64,000 nt of DNA from positions 69,968,252-70,032,251 of the forward strand of contig CM055092.1 of NCBI GenBank assembly GCA_029204225.1, read 5' to 3'. Shown in pieces: positions 1 to 12,696 of this stretch. Every line of letters begins with the position of its first letter. Within the stretch, counting starts at the first letter, position 1. This DNA is from Diphasiastrum complanatum. Lineage: Eukaryota; Streptophyta; Lycopodiopsida; Lycopodiales; Lycopodiaceae. The notes beneath the pieces were generated by a model. That model was given only the letters and a program-made list of their open reading frames with translations. It did no database searches and was not told the DNA's origin. The position numbers and the translations under genes are program-made.

Positions 1-21
1 GGCAGAGGCATTTGGATTTCC

Positions 22-86
22 AAAAAATTTTAGGCTCGGCAATCCCCCCCACCCCCCCCCCCCCTGCTGGGAGCCTAAAATTTTTT
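22..86. repeat. Foldback with C-rich loop
   Basis: Two perfect 16-base arms (22-37 and 71-86, AAAAAATTTTAGGCTC and its reverse complement) face each other across a 33-base loop. The loop is almost entirely cytosine. It lies upstream of the selenium-binding protein gene. It may be the end of a small foldback transposon cut by the window edge; no function is implied. Confidence 0.6.
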
Positions 87-110
87 GAAAATCAGAACCG
101 GCTCCTTCCA

Positions 111-169
111 TAATACATAAAGCCCTGCCCATTCACATGCTAATACATAAAGCCCTGCCATTCACATGC
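111..169 (+). promoter_or_regulatory. Tandem 30-bp promoter repeat upstream of SBP gene
   Basis: A 30-base unit (111-140) is repeated almost exactly at 141-169, one base shorter. Each unit carries TACATAAAG, an AT-rich TATA-like string, and CATTCACATGC. The repeat ends about 345 bases before the SBP start codon and just before a (CTCAGA)n-like leader at 212-236, so it plausibly lies in the core promoter. The promoter role is inferred from position only. Confidence 0.35.
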
Positions 170-514
170 AGCGCACGAGTTCGTTTTTTCTTTGATCATT
201 CTTTTATTCTTCTCAGACTCAGACTCAGACTCAGAGAATCGCTCTGGATCGAAGCAGCAACAGGTACTTACGATTTCTCCTTTCGCAGCTTCATTTTTTC
301 ACATTCCAGATCTAATTCTGACTCGAGTCATGATCTGCACTCATGTGGGTCTGACAAAAATTGATGACCTGTGCTGTGAGTCTGATAGCAGCAGATATAA
401 GCTTCGGTTTTTTCCGCACTTTTGATGCCATGTAGTGCTTGATCAGGCATTTGCGCTGATTATTCTGTACTAATTTGTGTGATTCCTGGATTTGGGTAGT
501 CTCTTTAGGGATCG

Positions 515-3500
515 ATGGCGAGTGCGGACGTGCAAGCGGCTCCAGCTTCACAGGCAAATGGATCCTTTGAAATCCCTGCAGCAGGTTTGTGTTGTAGTGG
601 AGGAGGTCCGGGGTATGCGACTCCTCTGGAAGCTATGGCAGGCCCTAGGGAAACTCTGATCTATGTCACTGCTGTTTATACTGGTGCGTGAGTAATCTTT
701 TGAACTCGTGATAAATGGTTAGCTGTTCTGAATAATACTTCGAAAAAACGAGCATTTTGTGTAGGGAGGGCTTTATATGTCTCCCTTGCTGCTGGAAAGA
801 AGATCTTCCTGTTGATCCGGATAAATGGGAAGCATTATTTCAAAGACGCTGGTTCAATTTGTGCAGCGCATGACAGCAGATTTTACATAGACACGAACGT
901 TATGCACTGTAGTTCATTTGAAAGAAGCTGTGGTAATCTGGTTCTAGGGTGAATTGAGAACATGGTGTAAACAATAAAATTTCAGAACACATCTGTTAAA
1001 GAACCAGATTGATAAGTTCTCTGTCACTGTAGACAACTATGCAATTTTTTCAAACTTTCCTTTTGCTCATACTTTCCATTCTTATGTGTTGCACTTTGGA
1101 GATTAGAGAGATGATGAATTCAACATTGGGAAGGTTTTAACTTGCATACAAGATCCTTATTGAACCTTTTTGTGGGCACTTTCGTCCTTTGCGACTTCAA
1201 TCTGACTTGATATTACCATTATTCCTGCAGGGACGGGCATAGAAAAGCCAGATTACTTAGCCACCGTAGATATAGATCCTACATCCCCAACATATGCAAA
1301 GGTCATTCACAGGCTTCCTGTTGATCACTTGAATGATGAACTGCATCATACTGGATGGAATACATGCAGCTCTTGCCATGGGGACGGATCTCTGCAAAGG
1401 CGATTTCTCATCTTGCCGTCCCTTGTGTAAATAGACTGCCTTTCAAGCTTAAATTCAATATTTTTGTATGGCTGTATTGCTAAAGGAATACGTATAAATC
1501 TGAAAAATGCCAGGTTCTTTGTTTGAAGCACAATCAGAATGTGATCTGGCGAAGCTTTTGGTTTCTGTTTGTAGCTCCACCCGAATCTATGTTGTTGATA
1601 CATTAAAAGATCCAAAAGCTCCAACAATACACAAAGTTGTAAGCCCTGAGGAGATCATTGAAAAGACTGGATTAGCTTATCCTCATACAGCCCACTGCCT
1701 AGCATCAGGTGATGTTTTAATTTCATGCCTCGGAGATAAAGAGGGCCATGCAAAAGGTGCTGGATTTTTGCTTCTTGATCCAGATTTCAACATCAAAGGA
1801 AGGTATGAATCTTTCAGCATGTGAAGCCAGTTTGTTGCATTGAAAAGTGGTTTGACACACTTAAAACACGTCTTTGGGAATGATCCAATGATTTAGTTAC
1901 TTTCTTGCAGCATGTGAAGACACGTTGTTGCATTGAAAAGTGATTTGACAAACTTAAAACATGTTTTTAGGAATGATCCAATGAGTTAGGCTTACTTTCT
2001 TGCAGTATGTGACGACACGTTGCATACACGTAAAACATGTTTTTTGGAATGCTCCAGCTAGTTAGGCTTCTGGAGTCAGAAGAATGCATAAACTTTTTCT
2101 ATGCGTACTTAGTTCTTTTTGTGTCATTCTCAATTCATTTTCAAGCTAGGCATCATATCTATTTGGTGAAGTTTGCTGTGAGCAAATTTTGTCATGCGGC
2201 ATTCTTCCTCTTCGACTTTCAAGAGCATTTCACTTGAGCAGGATAGTCTTATTTCAAAATTTGGAAGCTACCATATGTATGAACAATGAAAAGTAAATCT
2301 CTTCTACCCCTTAGTACTTACCATTGTCAAAATTTAAAATTGCAGCATGTGAGAATTGAGATCTATGCATGCCATCTAAAATTTTAACACCATTCTCTCG
2401 TCTTATGGAAAATCAGGATGGCACTATAGCAATGCTAATTGCAAATTGTGTCAAGGTAGTGCTCATGGCATTTAATTTCACTTAGGCAACATCTCTGCCT
2501 AAGCAGTTTATGGCCACAATAACATTTAGGAAGACTTTCAGGTTTTAAGCCCTGAACGTGAAATTATCTTTATCTACATAGAAAGAGCTCAGTGAAAATT
2601 CTGTCTAGAGGTCACTGTTAGACTTGCAAATGCCAGAAGGCATTCAAAGTATATCAATAGATGGTTATCCTCCATAAGAGGACTGCTTGAAATGTAGAGA
2701 ATGAATAAAAGCTGCAAGCTGTGATTGTTCAAGCTGCACCACTTTTGAGACTTAAGAGTTAAAAGGCATTGGCATAGTGGTTGCACAAGTGCAGTGCCCT
2801 AATACTGTATGGTAAGCCAATTCTGCTTTGCCTATCAGGTACCCATAGAATTAATGAACCGTTAACGGTTCAGTACGGTTCTTAGAACCGTACAATGTAC
2901 CCCCATACGGTTCTCAGAACATTTATGCAGGAACCGTGTGAACCGTGGCAGGTAACTAATTAATTAATTAAAAAAAAAATTTCAATACACAGGTCTGTGT
3001 GGATTGACAGTACGGTTCTATGGTCTGTCCAAATCTGTTATGGATCAGGTCCAAATCTGTGTCTGTGTCTGTGTCTGTGTGGATCAGTTCCTATTTTGGA
3101 CCAGAAATTCTATTATGGATCAGGTCCTATGTCTGTCCAAATCTATTATGGATCAGGTCCAAATCTGTGTCCAAACCAGTTCCAAATCTGTATACAGACG
3201 AATTTGGTAATCAAATAATCAATTTATTAATTAATTAATTATATACTGGAACCGAACCAAGGTTCAATGAACCGTGGTACAGTTCCTTCCACGGTTCCCA
3301 GGACCCACGGTTCTGGGAACCGTGGGTTCTTGCAGGTACCATATATGCCACCATACAACTGTATGCCTTGTGAAAAAATCAGATCCAGAACATGCTTAAT
3401 GGGTCATTATTGGCTAAATTTGGATGCACATCTAGAATCATCTACAAGCTAGAAATCATGCATCTACCATGCTAGAACTTGGAAATACATGAAGATCTGA

Positions 3501-4497
3501 TCAAAATCAGTAAGATCCAATATAGTATTGTCCCTGTCCGTACAAAAGCAGTAGTACAACTTTCACACGTGTGGATTCAAGTACAACAAGCAAAATTACA
3601 TTCTTCACATTAGAATTGGAGATATCAAGAGAAATATGCAAGAGATAGATATAGAATCAATGAAGGTGGGTCTCCATGCGAAATGAGAACAAGAAGATCA
3701 GTTCTCCACGCTAGTACAGCTATTTATAGCAGCCATAATGTCACTTGGCCACTTGCCCTAAAGTTGCCCTAAAATGATAACTTCTAGGTACTTCACCAAA
3801 AACTTAGCTTAACTTGACTAGATGCAATGTATCCACATTAGCCAATTAGGATGGGTCCAAATCCGACCTTATCAACTTGAATACTTGCTAAAAATAGTAA
3901 GGACAATTTTTAGGCCTTATTGACATAAAAAAATCTCCCTCTAAGTTGAAAATTCACATTGGCCTCAAATTCGCCAAATTAGATCAACTTAACTAGTTGA
4001 CATTTTTCACATGCCTTTGGCAGCATAGTTACCAGGGAACGCGTTCCCACCCCCAGGGAACGTGTTCCATGTTCCCCACCTAACCAGGCATTCCCGTGCA
4101 CCCGTTCTCAGGTGGGAACGTTCCTGCAACAGAGGAAACGTGTTTCCAAGCAGAAGAAGTAAATCATCTAAGAAAACCTTCTTTTTTTTAAGCTTTTCAC
4201 TTTTTTGAAGAGTATTGCCCATCATAGTTGCACCACGATTCTGAATCGCGGTCTGAATCGCGATTCCGAAAAAAACCAGAATCGTGCAGAATCGTTTTTT
4301 TTTTGAATTTTTTTTTAGGCAATAGGGGTATCAAATGAAAGCTTTGATTAAGAGCATTTTTACTATGTAGTTTGCCGACTATTTCGGGTGCAGGATGGTC
4401 CAATTTAGGTGCATTAACTCCCAGGTTTACGCTATATCTGCATTCAATATAAAAAATTAACAAAAAAAGGAGAATGCCCCAATGTGTTCACAGTAGG

Positions 4498-4545
<48 letters not shown>

Positions 4546-4648
4546 ATCACAACAAATTGAACAAAAACCATGCTGAACAAAAACCCTGCTGAATCATACT
4601 GAACCTTAAATGAAACATTTTTCAACTATATAGACTTGTTTTTCAACC

Positions 4649-4739
<91 letters not shown>

Positions 4740-7700
4740 AACCATAAACCATAAGCCATAAAACCGAAGTTAAGAATAGTACTGAATCACGACACTGCTG
4801 TGAATAGGATCATCATAATATATAATATTGGGCCACAGGGCACCAAAATGGGGTACAATGATGTTCCATGAACGTAATGAAAACTATACAACTAAGTCTC
4901 GTCAGAGTCATGGTAGGAAACATCATCCAAATTTGTGCCTGACTGCAGATCCCAAGGGTCTACAGATGAATCGAAACCGGAGGGAACCATCCGCCGCGGT
5001 GTGGCCCTGGCTCTGCTGCGTGCTCTGGCTCTCTGCTGCATGCTTTGGCTCTGGATCCTCCCCCTCCCCCCGCCTCTACCTCTATCTCTGCCTCTGCCTC
5101 TCTCCCCTCCTCTGGCCCCCATCTAGCTGCCCCCAGGAATGGCTGGCTCCTCCTTTGTCTCTGCATCATGGTCCACCAACAGGTCAGCCAGGTTATCCCC
5201 CTGTGCCTCCGCCCCCATCTCCTCATCCTCCTCCGTATCCCCCTCAACCCACTCCTCCTCATAGTCAGCCCCGAGCTCCTCTCCACCCTCTAAGCCCTCA
5301 TCATCTCCCTACTCAGCCCTATCCCTCTGCCTCTCTGTCCTCCTCTGCCGCCGTAAAGCCCGTGCGTCAACCTGTGCCTGTCTGTAGAACTCTCTATGGA
5401 TCTCATCATCCATCTCCTCCTGCGTGGGTGGTGCCTGAGGAGCAGCAGCTACCGAACCCACCAAGCAAGTGTCAGGGTTCACCTGCAACCAAAAACAATA
5501 CATTGTTGTCAGGCAGGTATATTGCAATTCACTGCATATTTCGAAAGCAATTCAATTCGTCAAAGCAAGCAAAAAACAAGGGGTACTGATGTGACTCACC
5601 TCGAGCATCTGGCCCTCTCTTCACGTGTGCCTCAACTGAAGAGTCATACCTGTGCTCGTCCTAGGGTGACGTTAGAATCGCCTCGCTAATGCGGTCCACG
5701 AACTCGTAAATGAGACCGAGAGTGCACCCCTCACAGTCTACCAGGCGCAGCACTCTGAAAATGGGTAGAAGGACCCACCAGTAATCTCCTCAGCACGTGT
5801 CCAGAACTCATCACTGAACACAGTGGACCGGAAAAACGCCGCATGTGCGATGTCTCTAAACTCCGCGAAGGCCTCACTGGAAACCATCCGCCGCAATCCG
5901 TCCTTCACGACTATCAATCGCTCTAGCACCAAGAAGTAAAATGCAAAGTGTGTGGGTGCTGGCTTCTTCAGGTTTAGGGTCGAGAAGATGCTGAATAGGG
6001 CCAGCACATGCCTCTTCCTAGTGACAAAAGTGACCAGGCGCATGGCCGTAGAAGCGATCTGCAACACATACATCCAGTAAAAAGTTTAGACAGCAGTTGA
6101 GCTGTGTTTAGCAGCATCGAGCAAGCGTCAAGGAAGAAAGCATAGAAAATGGAAAAAACTATACCTCTCTGATCCATGGAAGCGGATACATGTACAACAC
6201 ATGATGTCCACACAATGCTGGGGTGCTCCCTCATCATAATCTCGCCCATCTGCTTGCAGTTCGAAGTGTTGTCGGTGACAACCTGAACCACATGCTCCAC
6301 CCCGATGTCAGCAATAACATCTCTAACATGCTCCCATATGAAGTCGACTGTGATGGATCCACCACCTTGAGTGGCATCCACGCCACGTAGGATTACTGTG
6401 CCGAGCGGGCAAGAAACCAAGATATTGATGACGGATCGCCGATGAATGTCGGTCCATCCATCACTCAATATCGTGCATCCATACCTGCCACAAAACACCC
6501 ATTAGCAACATGAAAAATTGCGCCACCAGTAAACCCTATACACATGCAAAGAGATAATAAAGACAAAGTACTTACGTCTACCAAGCTGAGCGAATGGAAC
6601 TCAGCTCCCATGTGATGGTCTCGTCCTCTTGACGAAGCAACCTGCCTCGCAGTGCCTCTCGCCTGGGAGGTGTCCATGTAGCATCCACGACCGCCATTTG
6701 TGCGCAGAACTCCCTGAACACCCAAATGTTGGCAACAACAAAAGAAATGCCGCACTCGTAAAAGAACTGGACAACAAGTCGAGTGCATCGGGCCTGCTGC
6801 TCTCTTTGCCACCCGCATCGATCAAGGTTCTGCTGTCTGGGCCTAACCCCTCTCTGTTGTATATATCGCGCTCGTGGTCTAGCATGCCCAATGGATGGCT
6901 GATCTGTGGGTGTGTCACTCTCTCTGGCAGCAGCTGCTTCCAATTCACACATCATAGCAAGTGCCAAAAAGCACATGAGATTAGGGCGTGGGATAGAATT
7001 ATTCAGTATGAGCGATAACGGGAGACTGACGTTAGCGTGGGAGTCCGTGCAGGCATAAAGGAATGCAGTGTAGGCTTAAACCACGCCCTTGGCAGATGCT
7101 TGCACGATGCTCCACGCCTAAACCCTTAAAAACATGGAATTAGGGCGTGGAAATTGAAATTTGTGATACGGACGTAGACGGGCAGAATGGAGGTCACAGG
7201 AGTCTCTGCAAGCATGTGGACATGCTTCTAGGCTCAGACATCACCTGAATCGGTTGCCCACAAGTCATTTTGTGAAAATGGCAAAAATACACAAGCATTT
7301 GGAATGTGGTGTTCAAATCTCGCTAGGCCTGCTGTAACGGCTGAAACTGACGCCGTAGGAATCACCGTGGGCATGAAGAAAGGTGGTCTAGAGCCAAACT
7401 ACGCTCGATTTGGCTGCCTACAGCTCAATGTCAACACTTGCAAAAAATCAAGCCTACACTTACCAAATATCGAAAACTGGTCGTTTCGCTCTCCATGAAG
7501 CTCAGATCCCCTTGGCACTGTGCACACCACTTCCGTATCGCGTGTTGCTGGATTCTTTGGGTGTTCAAAGTGGCAAGCTGCTGGTTTTTTTCTTGAAGAT
7601 GGTGGACAGCAGATTCAGCCATGGTTTATTGATCATTTTCAGCCTATGTTACATTGTGAGCATCCTATTATGCATCGAGAATGGCCTGCGGAAGGTTTTT

Positions 7701-10700
7701 GGACAGCAAGGTCCACATTTGGAACACTTTGGACAAAAAAGTGTTGGTGATTTTGTGGCTGTTGGACAGCCTGCTAGAGCCTCTTGTTGGCTGTCTGAGT
7801 CTTTGCGGGATAGCAAAGCGTCTTTTTACCTTGGAGGAAATACACATGCCTCACCAAAATCAATACCTTAATGCTGATTCCACATGCCAAGATCCGATGC
7901 CTATAGCTCATCCAAAAAAAATTTGCCTCCTCTAGTAGCGCGGTTCCGCCCGTGAGGAGGAGGCCCAAAAATCCTATATTCTGGATTTTTTTTTTTAACG
8001 ATTCTTTGCAGCGATTTGCGAACCCAGTGAATCGCGATTCGCTGCAACTATGTAAAATACCCATAAAAGGGTACATATGCCTATATAAAAAACCATCAAA
8101 AGTATCAAGATACTTGTTTTTGAGAAATGATGTTGGTTCCATTCCTATGCTTTGCCAATTTTCCTCAGCATTGTTTCAAACTTATATTTAATGATGTGAC
8201 ATTCCCACGTTCCCAAGTTCTCTAAAATGTTCACGTTCCCATTTCGTTCCCGTTCCCAGGCAACTATGCTTGGTAGCGCGCAGAAGTAATGCCATTTTTT
8301 GCAATACGCATACACTGCAAAATGTATGTTTAGTTCAAAATATAGCTAGATCTTGCACTCGTTGGGAAGTCCATATTACTGAACACATGGCCTGCAACTG
8401 CAACATTGTTTGGTAAAATGTAAAATGGAAGAATATTTGTAAGCAAGCATTCATGACAAACTAGAGCCTGCAAATTTTGTCAATTTGAAGTTTCAAACGT
8501 TTGAAATGCTTCGCAATTTTTAAGCACTTTTTTGACTGATGTTGAGAAGTCATGGATATATGATTTAGACCTAGGCTTCCTTTTGTCATCGATTCGTGGA
8601 TAAGTTTGATGTGCAACTATCATCATGGGAGCTATAATTTGCAGACCATGTTCTTAGCTGGAGATTAGGATGTGATTAGTTAGTAATTGTTTACTTTTTT
8701 GTTATGTGATGCTCTACGCTTGGTTTTGTTCTTATTATACTATCAAAGCACTTTCCTTGCACCGTAGTTGGGGTGCCAGTTTTCTTCACCTTAATAAAGC
8801 ACTCCCAAAGATGTAGTTATTTCTGAGTTTTGTCTTCAAAAAACATATAAGAGATGACATTGACCAAAGCTGAAAAATGAGGGTTGGACTTACGGTTTTC
8901 AAAACCAGCCACAAAAATATGATGTCTCCTTGAGCTATTTGATGTGAAGAATCTTATGATTTAAACAAAATGGAAACCTTACTATTGTAGAGAAAACTAA
9001 CGAAATTTAGGGTTTTTTCCCCAAAGCATAAGGAACTTAAGTCATTTGGTATTTCCATTGCAGAGCTTCCCTCAGGCACCCATCAGTATATCAGACGATT
9101 TCTCTATCGAGCATATTTGGAGCGGAACTGGAGTCGCCAGTTAGGGGTTAAGCCTGCTTTCTATTGGACCCACTTTTTGGAGTTAGATGCAGCAGGGATA
9201 GCTATCGAGACTGGGAGGTTCCACAACATTCCCAGAGAGGAGCGGATTTGCCAATTATGCTCTCTAGATGAGGTGGAGTCTGAGGAGCATTTTATCTTTA
9301 GATGTCATGTATACTATGAGATTAGAGGGAGATATCACTGCTTATTTTGAGACATGCCTACCACTCTACGCTCTCTCATAGCCTATGAGGACCCCCGATG
9401 TGTCGCTCTTATGGTACGAGAGATGTTCATATTGAGGCGAGATCTATGCGGGACAGCTCAGCATTTTACCACTCAACCCTTGATTACTTCTTTCTTTACC
9501 AGGCGGAGATCGCGAGATATAGTGCATGATGATGCTGATGATTATGACGATGATGAGGCTGATGGCCGTTTACATGCTCACAGGGATCAGAGACAGTGTA
9601 CTTCTCACCATCACTCTATTGCCAGGTTCACCAGACCTCCTATGCAAAGACACACTGCACATAGACGACGTCAGAGGGCTCTAGCGCTTCCAGCGCCTCC
9701 CCATGTTGCAGCTCGCATTACATCTTTCTACAACATCAGCACGAACTTTACATCATGACATAGACGCATTTATTATTATGCACATACTCTCTCATTTTCG
9801 CATTTACAGATGTAGCTTTCGAGGCATTTACTATTGATTGTATCCGGTTGTTTATGTAACAAGCTTGGAACTACGTTCTGAGATTGTTTGTCATTGCTTT
9901 TAGCTGGCATTCCTCATGCATAAGGCTCACCTGGCAGATGTATTTGTATTCTCTGCTATATCCTATTCTTGTGGCATGGTAGGCGAGGGCTATTCGGTTG
10001 TTTTGGAGTCTATCTCTTTATATTGAGTCATTTCCTACTCCTTTTGGATGGCAGTCTTGGACCATTTGGGTTAGCCTTGGCTATGATGAACATATTATAG
10101 TCCTTACATCAAATTCCTTAGGATATTTAGCCATTTTGGGGTCATTGTTCTTCTCCAATAATATTATGGCTCCATATGACTGACATCTCCACCTATATTC
10201 AATAGTTCTATCATGGCATTCTTTAGCCATGATGTTCATATTAATGCCTTAACTTTCATGGATAAATATGACTCACCACATCTCCACTTCCATAGTGCTA
10301 TCATGACGACATTCTCTAGCCATGGTGTTGATATTTATGCCTTTACTTGACATTCTTGGCCCATATGATTCACCTCGTTCTTACACAAAGTCCTTAACAT
10401 CAACCACGTTGGGTCATTGTTCTTCTCCTATGATATTATAGGTCCATATGGTTGACAATATCTCCACCTATATTCAATAATTCTATCATGGCTTTCTCTA
10501 GCCATGACATTCATATTAAGCTTTACTTGACACGTATTCAGCATATGATAATACCTTACTTGATTCATCCGCGTATGTTGGCAAAGTTTAATGTCTATTC
10601 CAGTTATTGGCTTCCATGTTCAAGTTGGGGATACTCATTCAACATATTCATTTGTGTTTTGATGTCCAACATCAACATTTGGCAGCAATGTCTTCATTGT

Positions 10701-12696
10701 TGTAGTCTTATATTTTGCAAAAGTTACGATAGTCAAATTCTAGCATTCATATGCAGCTCTTCCAGTTATTTTCTACCTCAAAGACTGTGTTTTTAAAGGA
10801 GAGTTATAGACATATAAGTTGGATCCATGGTCTCTAAGACTGATGAGGCCAATGATCAAGGGATAGATTGTAGACCCTCTTGGGACCAGTAGCTTTCTTG
10901 AAGGTTCCTGTAAGGGCCTTATGGTGAATTCTTACAAAATATTATTTCTCTCTTAACAAAGAATCTGAATGACTTCATGGAAGTTGAATCAAGCTCATAC
11001 AAATCATGCTTGTGAATGACACATTAGAGTGGTGCAAAATTTGATAATCAAAGTATTGCAGTTTAACTACAGTATGAAAGAGTTTGAAAAATTCAGCCTC
11101 TGCAGCATTTTGATACTGAAAAGTTACATTGTGCGTTTTTTTTATTGAACATGTTCTTGCTTTGGGGTTTATATGTAACACAAGTCAAAACATCATGAAT
11201 TTGGGTCTTGTGTTGACTATATTTTATATCCTCTATAGCATGTGTTATTTCTTAATTTAGATAATCCAACTATTGTGGATCCGTCTATGTTCTATGATAC
11301 GTTATAAAATTCTGGAAACAGTGTTGTCTTCATTCCACATATATGAGAATTGAAAAAAAAAAAAGTGCTATCCAAATTCACGTCCTGAAGGGTTTGTATA
11401 TGCCAGGTGGGAAAAACCAGGAAGCAGTCCTCCCTTTGGCTATGATTTCTGGTACCAACCCCGTCTTAAGACAATGATAAGCTCTTCTTGGGGTGCGCCT
11501 GCGGCATTCACTAAAGGGTTCAACCCTCAACATGTAGCTGAAGGCCTTTATGGCCAGCACCTGTTTGTTTATGATTGGCCAGAAGGTATCTTGAGGCAGA
11601 CCATGGATCTTGGTAGTTCTGGTTTGATACCTTTAGAGGTACTGTCACCTGTTGCAACAAGACATACGTGAATGTCATTGCTAAACTCTATTTGTTCGAC
11701 CAGAGTGAATTCTTTTTAATGTTTATTTCACAACCTTGTGTTGTTGCAGGTTAGGTTCTTGCATGATCCTTCAAAGGATACTGGATATGTTGCCTGTGCT
11801 CTTAGTGGCACCCTTGTGCGATTCTTTAAGACTGAGAGTGAGGCCTGGGACCATGAAGTATGCAATGCTTCCCGACAGTTGCATCAGTTCATACTCAGTT
11901 AGAAGTGCTTAATGCTATTGCACCTGGGAAAATTATTTTTCTATGAGGTGTGAGAATGTATCAAAAGTGGCCAATCAACTAATTTCTGTAGTGTTCAAGT
12001 AAACTGTGCAGGTGGTGGTGTCAGTGCCTGCATTGAAGGTCCAAAATTGGATTCTCCCTCAAATGCCAGGTCTGATCACGGATCTTCTCATTTCATTGGA
12101 TGATCGTTACTTATATTTTGTGAATTGGCTTCATGGAGATATTCGCCAATACGACATCACGAATCCAGCGAAACCAGTCCTAGCTGGTCAACTGTGGGTT
12201 GGTGGGCTTTTCCGAAAAGGTAGTCAGGTATTTGTTGAGAATCCCGATGGAGAGCTTTGGCAGTCAGACATTCCCCATGTTCAGGTACCTCTGCTATTTA
12301 TCATTTGATTACATCAAGCAAGGATTGGATGAAGGACTATTCAGCATCAAGAATTTTTCAGTTGATCTTTGACTAATAAAGTATTTTGTTAACTCTTTTT
12401 TTTTTAAATCTCAGGGTAAGCAATTAAGAGGTGGTCCACAGATGATACAGCTGAGCCTCGATGGAAAACGTCTTTATGTGACCAATTCACTTTTCAGCTC
12501 TTGGGATCTTCAGTTCTATCCGAGCCTTGTGGAGCAAGGTTCACATGTGCTACAGATTGACTGTGATACCGAGAAAGGTGGGCTAGTCATCAATGAGAAG
12601 TTCTTTGTTGACTTTGGGGATGAACCAAATGGTCCAGCACTAGCTCATGAGATGAGATATCCTGGTGGAGATTGCACTTCAGATATCTGGGTTTAG
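515..12696 (+). CDS. SBP1: Selenium-binding protein / methanethiol oxidase
   Basis: Seven coding exons join cleanly: 515-683, 1231-1426, 1575-1802, 11407-11638, 11750-11857, 12012-12284 and 12415-12696. All introns are GT-AG, and the product is 495 residues, close to the roughly 490 of plant SBP1. Recognisable family blocks are a CC pair at residues 26-27 before [16 protein letters not shown], then [74 protein letters not shown] and the terminal [15 protein letters not shown]. The family forms a beta-propeller cytosolic protein that binds selenium through cysteine; related proteins oxidise methanethiol. The leader probably has its own intron (donor CAACAG|GTACTT at 264, acceptor near 499 or 508). 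Intron 3 is 9.6 kb and full of transposons, yet every exon is open and the splice sites are canonical, so I read the gene as functional. AATAAA at 12870 may serve polyadenylation. Confidence 0.95.
1818..2070 (+). repeat. Three-copy ~94-bp tandem repeat in SBP intron 3
   Basis: Units start at 1818, 1911 and 2006, each opening with CATGTGAAG or TATGTGACG. The first two are 93 and 95 bases; the third is shortened and diverged. Units one and two each end in a pyrimidine tract plus CAG (TTACTTTCTTGCAG), a good-looking 3' splice acceptor. These decoy acceptors lie just after the donor of exon 3. Confidence 0.8.
2830..3345. mobile_element. Foldback/MITE-like element rich in AACCGT motifs
   Basis: Both ends carry many copies of AACCGT and its complement (2860-2950 and 3250-3330). 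Inside them are facing TTAATTAATTAA tracts (about 2955 and 3225). The centre has short tandem copies of TGGATCAGGTCCAAATCTGT with (CTGTGT)n. Dense subterminal motifs in opposite orientation are typical of non-autonomous hAT-like elements. I could not fix terminal repeats or a target duplication, so the borders are approximate. Confidence 0.45.
3470..3975. repeat. Possible diverged LTR fragment
   Basis: The stretch shares short blocks with the Copia-type LTR copies at 23210-23935 and 54460-55046, such as TTTCACACGTGTGGATTC and a block with AAATTAGATCAACTTAACTAG. It also has a TATA-like CTATTTATAGC at 3719. Similarity is patchy and partly rearranged, so membership in that family is a weak call. 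Confidence 0.25.
4501..4738. repeat. Two (CT)n microsatellites
   Basis: Pure CT tracts run at 4501-4543 and 4652-4737, separated by about 110 bases containing near-repeats of CTGAACAAAAACC. Both lie inside the inner hAT element. Confidence 0.95.
4892..6976 (-). pseudogene. hAT transposase pseudogene (DUF659 type)
   Basis: Read on the minus strand, 6499-6190 encodes [11 protein letters not shown], then [16 protein letters not shown] and a WTSCVVH block. This is the DUF659 domain of plant hAT transposases, which holds part of the catalytic RNase H fold. After an intron, 6065-5738 gives [16 protein letters not shown] and [10 protein letters not shown]; a one-base frameshift near 5755 then leads to [18 protein letters not shown]. 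An upstream exon (6976-6578) ends with a stop at its splice site (donor GTAAGT at about 6576, acceptor near 6500). The tail (5527-4892) is an acidic then RG-rich low-complexity region. The BED finger and the C-terminal dimerisation domain were not found. The stop and frameshift mark it as dead. Confidence 0.8.
7020..7930. other. Unassigned 5' part of inner hAT
   Basis: No conserved protein is seen on either strand. Open frames at 7410-7871 and 7520-7750 overlap each other and carry no recognisable motif. By position this should be the promoter and N-terminal side of the minus-strand hAT gene, where a BED zinc finger would be expected but is not visible. Confidence 0.3.
9060..9758 (+). pseudogene. 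Retroelement zf-RVT-like C-terminal remnant
   Basis: The frame reads [20 protein letters not shown] then [18 protein letters not shown]. The C-x2-C...H-x4-C pattern with a R(F/Y)xN...ER.C..C start is that of the zinc-binding domain found after reverse transcriptase in plant non-LTR retroelements. A TGA at about 9350 (probably CGA originally) interrupts the frame, which then stays open to 9758 with a D-rich and R/H-rich tail. No reverse transcriptase core is present nearby. It lies inside SBP intron 3. Confidence 0.6.
10090..10540 (+). repeat. Diverged ~300-bp direct repeat in SBP intron 3
   Basis: Blocks at 10100-10250 and 10390-10530 share GGGTCATTGTTCTTCTCC, a TCCACCTATATTCAAT block and CTAGCCATGA-type strings in the same order. 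A related partial copy lies at 10275-10340. This looks like an old tandem duplication. Apart from exon 4, the rest of 9760-11400 shows nothing else recognisable. Confidence 0.6.

Larger units (their letters stand above)
4223..8052 (-). mobile_element. Inner autonomous-type hAT element, decayed
   Basis: A second pair of inverted ends starting CATAGTTGCA (4223-4232, and 8043-8052 reversed) lies inside the outer element. Both ends carry repeated subterminal GAATCGCG motifs (4238-4290 and 8005-8045), a hAT trait. It encloses the transposase remnant on the minus strand. The left flank is TTGCCCAT; the right flank shows TACCCAT only after a few extra bases, so the target duplication is unclear. Internal (CT)n tracts were gained later. 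Confidence 0.65.
4016..8276. mobile_element. Outer hAT element with TIRs and 8-bp target duplication
   Basis: The terminal inverted repeat CATAGTTACCAGGGAACG at 4024-4041 is matched at 16 of 18 bases by the reverse complement of 8251-8268. The flanking octamers TTTGGCAG (4016-4023) and CTTGGTAG (8269-8276) agree at 6 of 8 positions, fitting the 8-bp duplication made by hAT transposases. Subterminal GGGAACG/CGTTCCC motifs recur at both ends. About 200 bases at each end belong to this element; the rest is the second hAT inserted in it. The whole lies in intron 3 of the SBP gene. Confidence 0.75.

Noticed and set aside
2037-2237. 66-codon ORF in SBP intron 3
   Set aside because: It spans the degraded third tandem unit, is hydrophobic by composition, and has no support.
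4828-5589. 253-codon plus-strand proline-rich ORF
   Set aside because: It is the antisense of the acidic and RG-rich tail of the minus-strand hAT transposase; composition explains the open frame.
10838-10880. CTGATGAG string suggestive of a hammerhead ribozyme
   Set aside because: No GAAA partner or supporting stems were found within a sensible distance.
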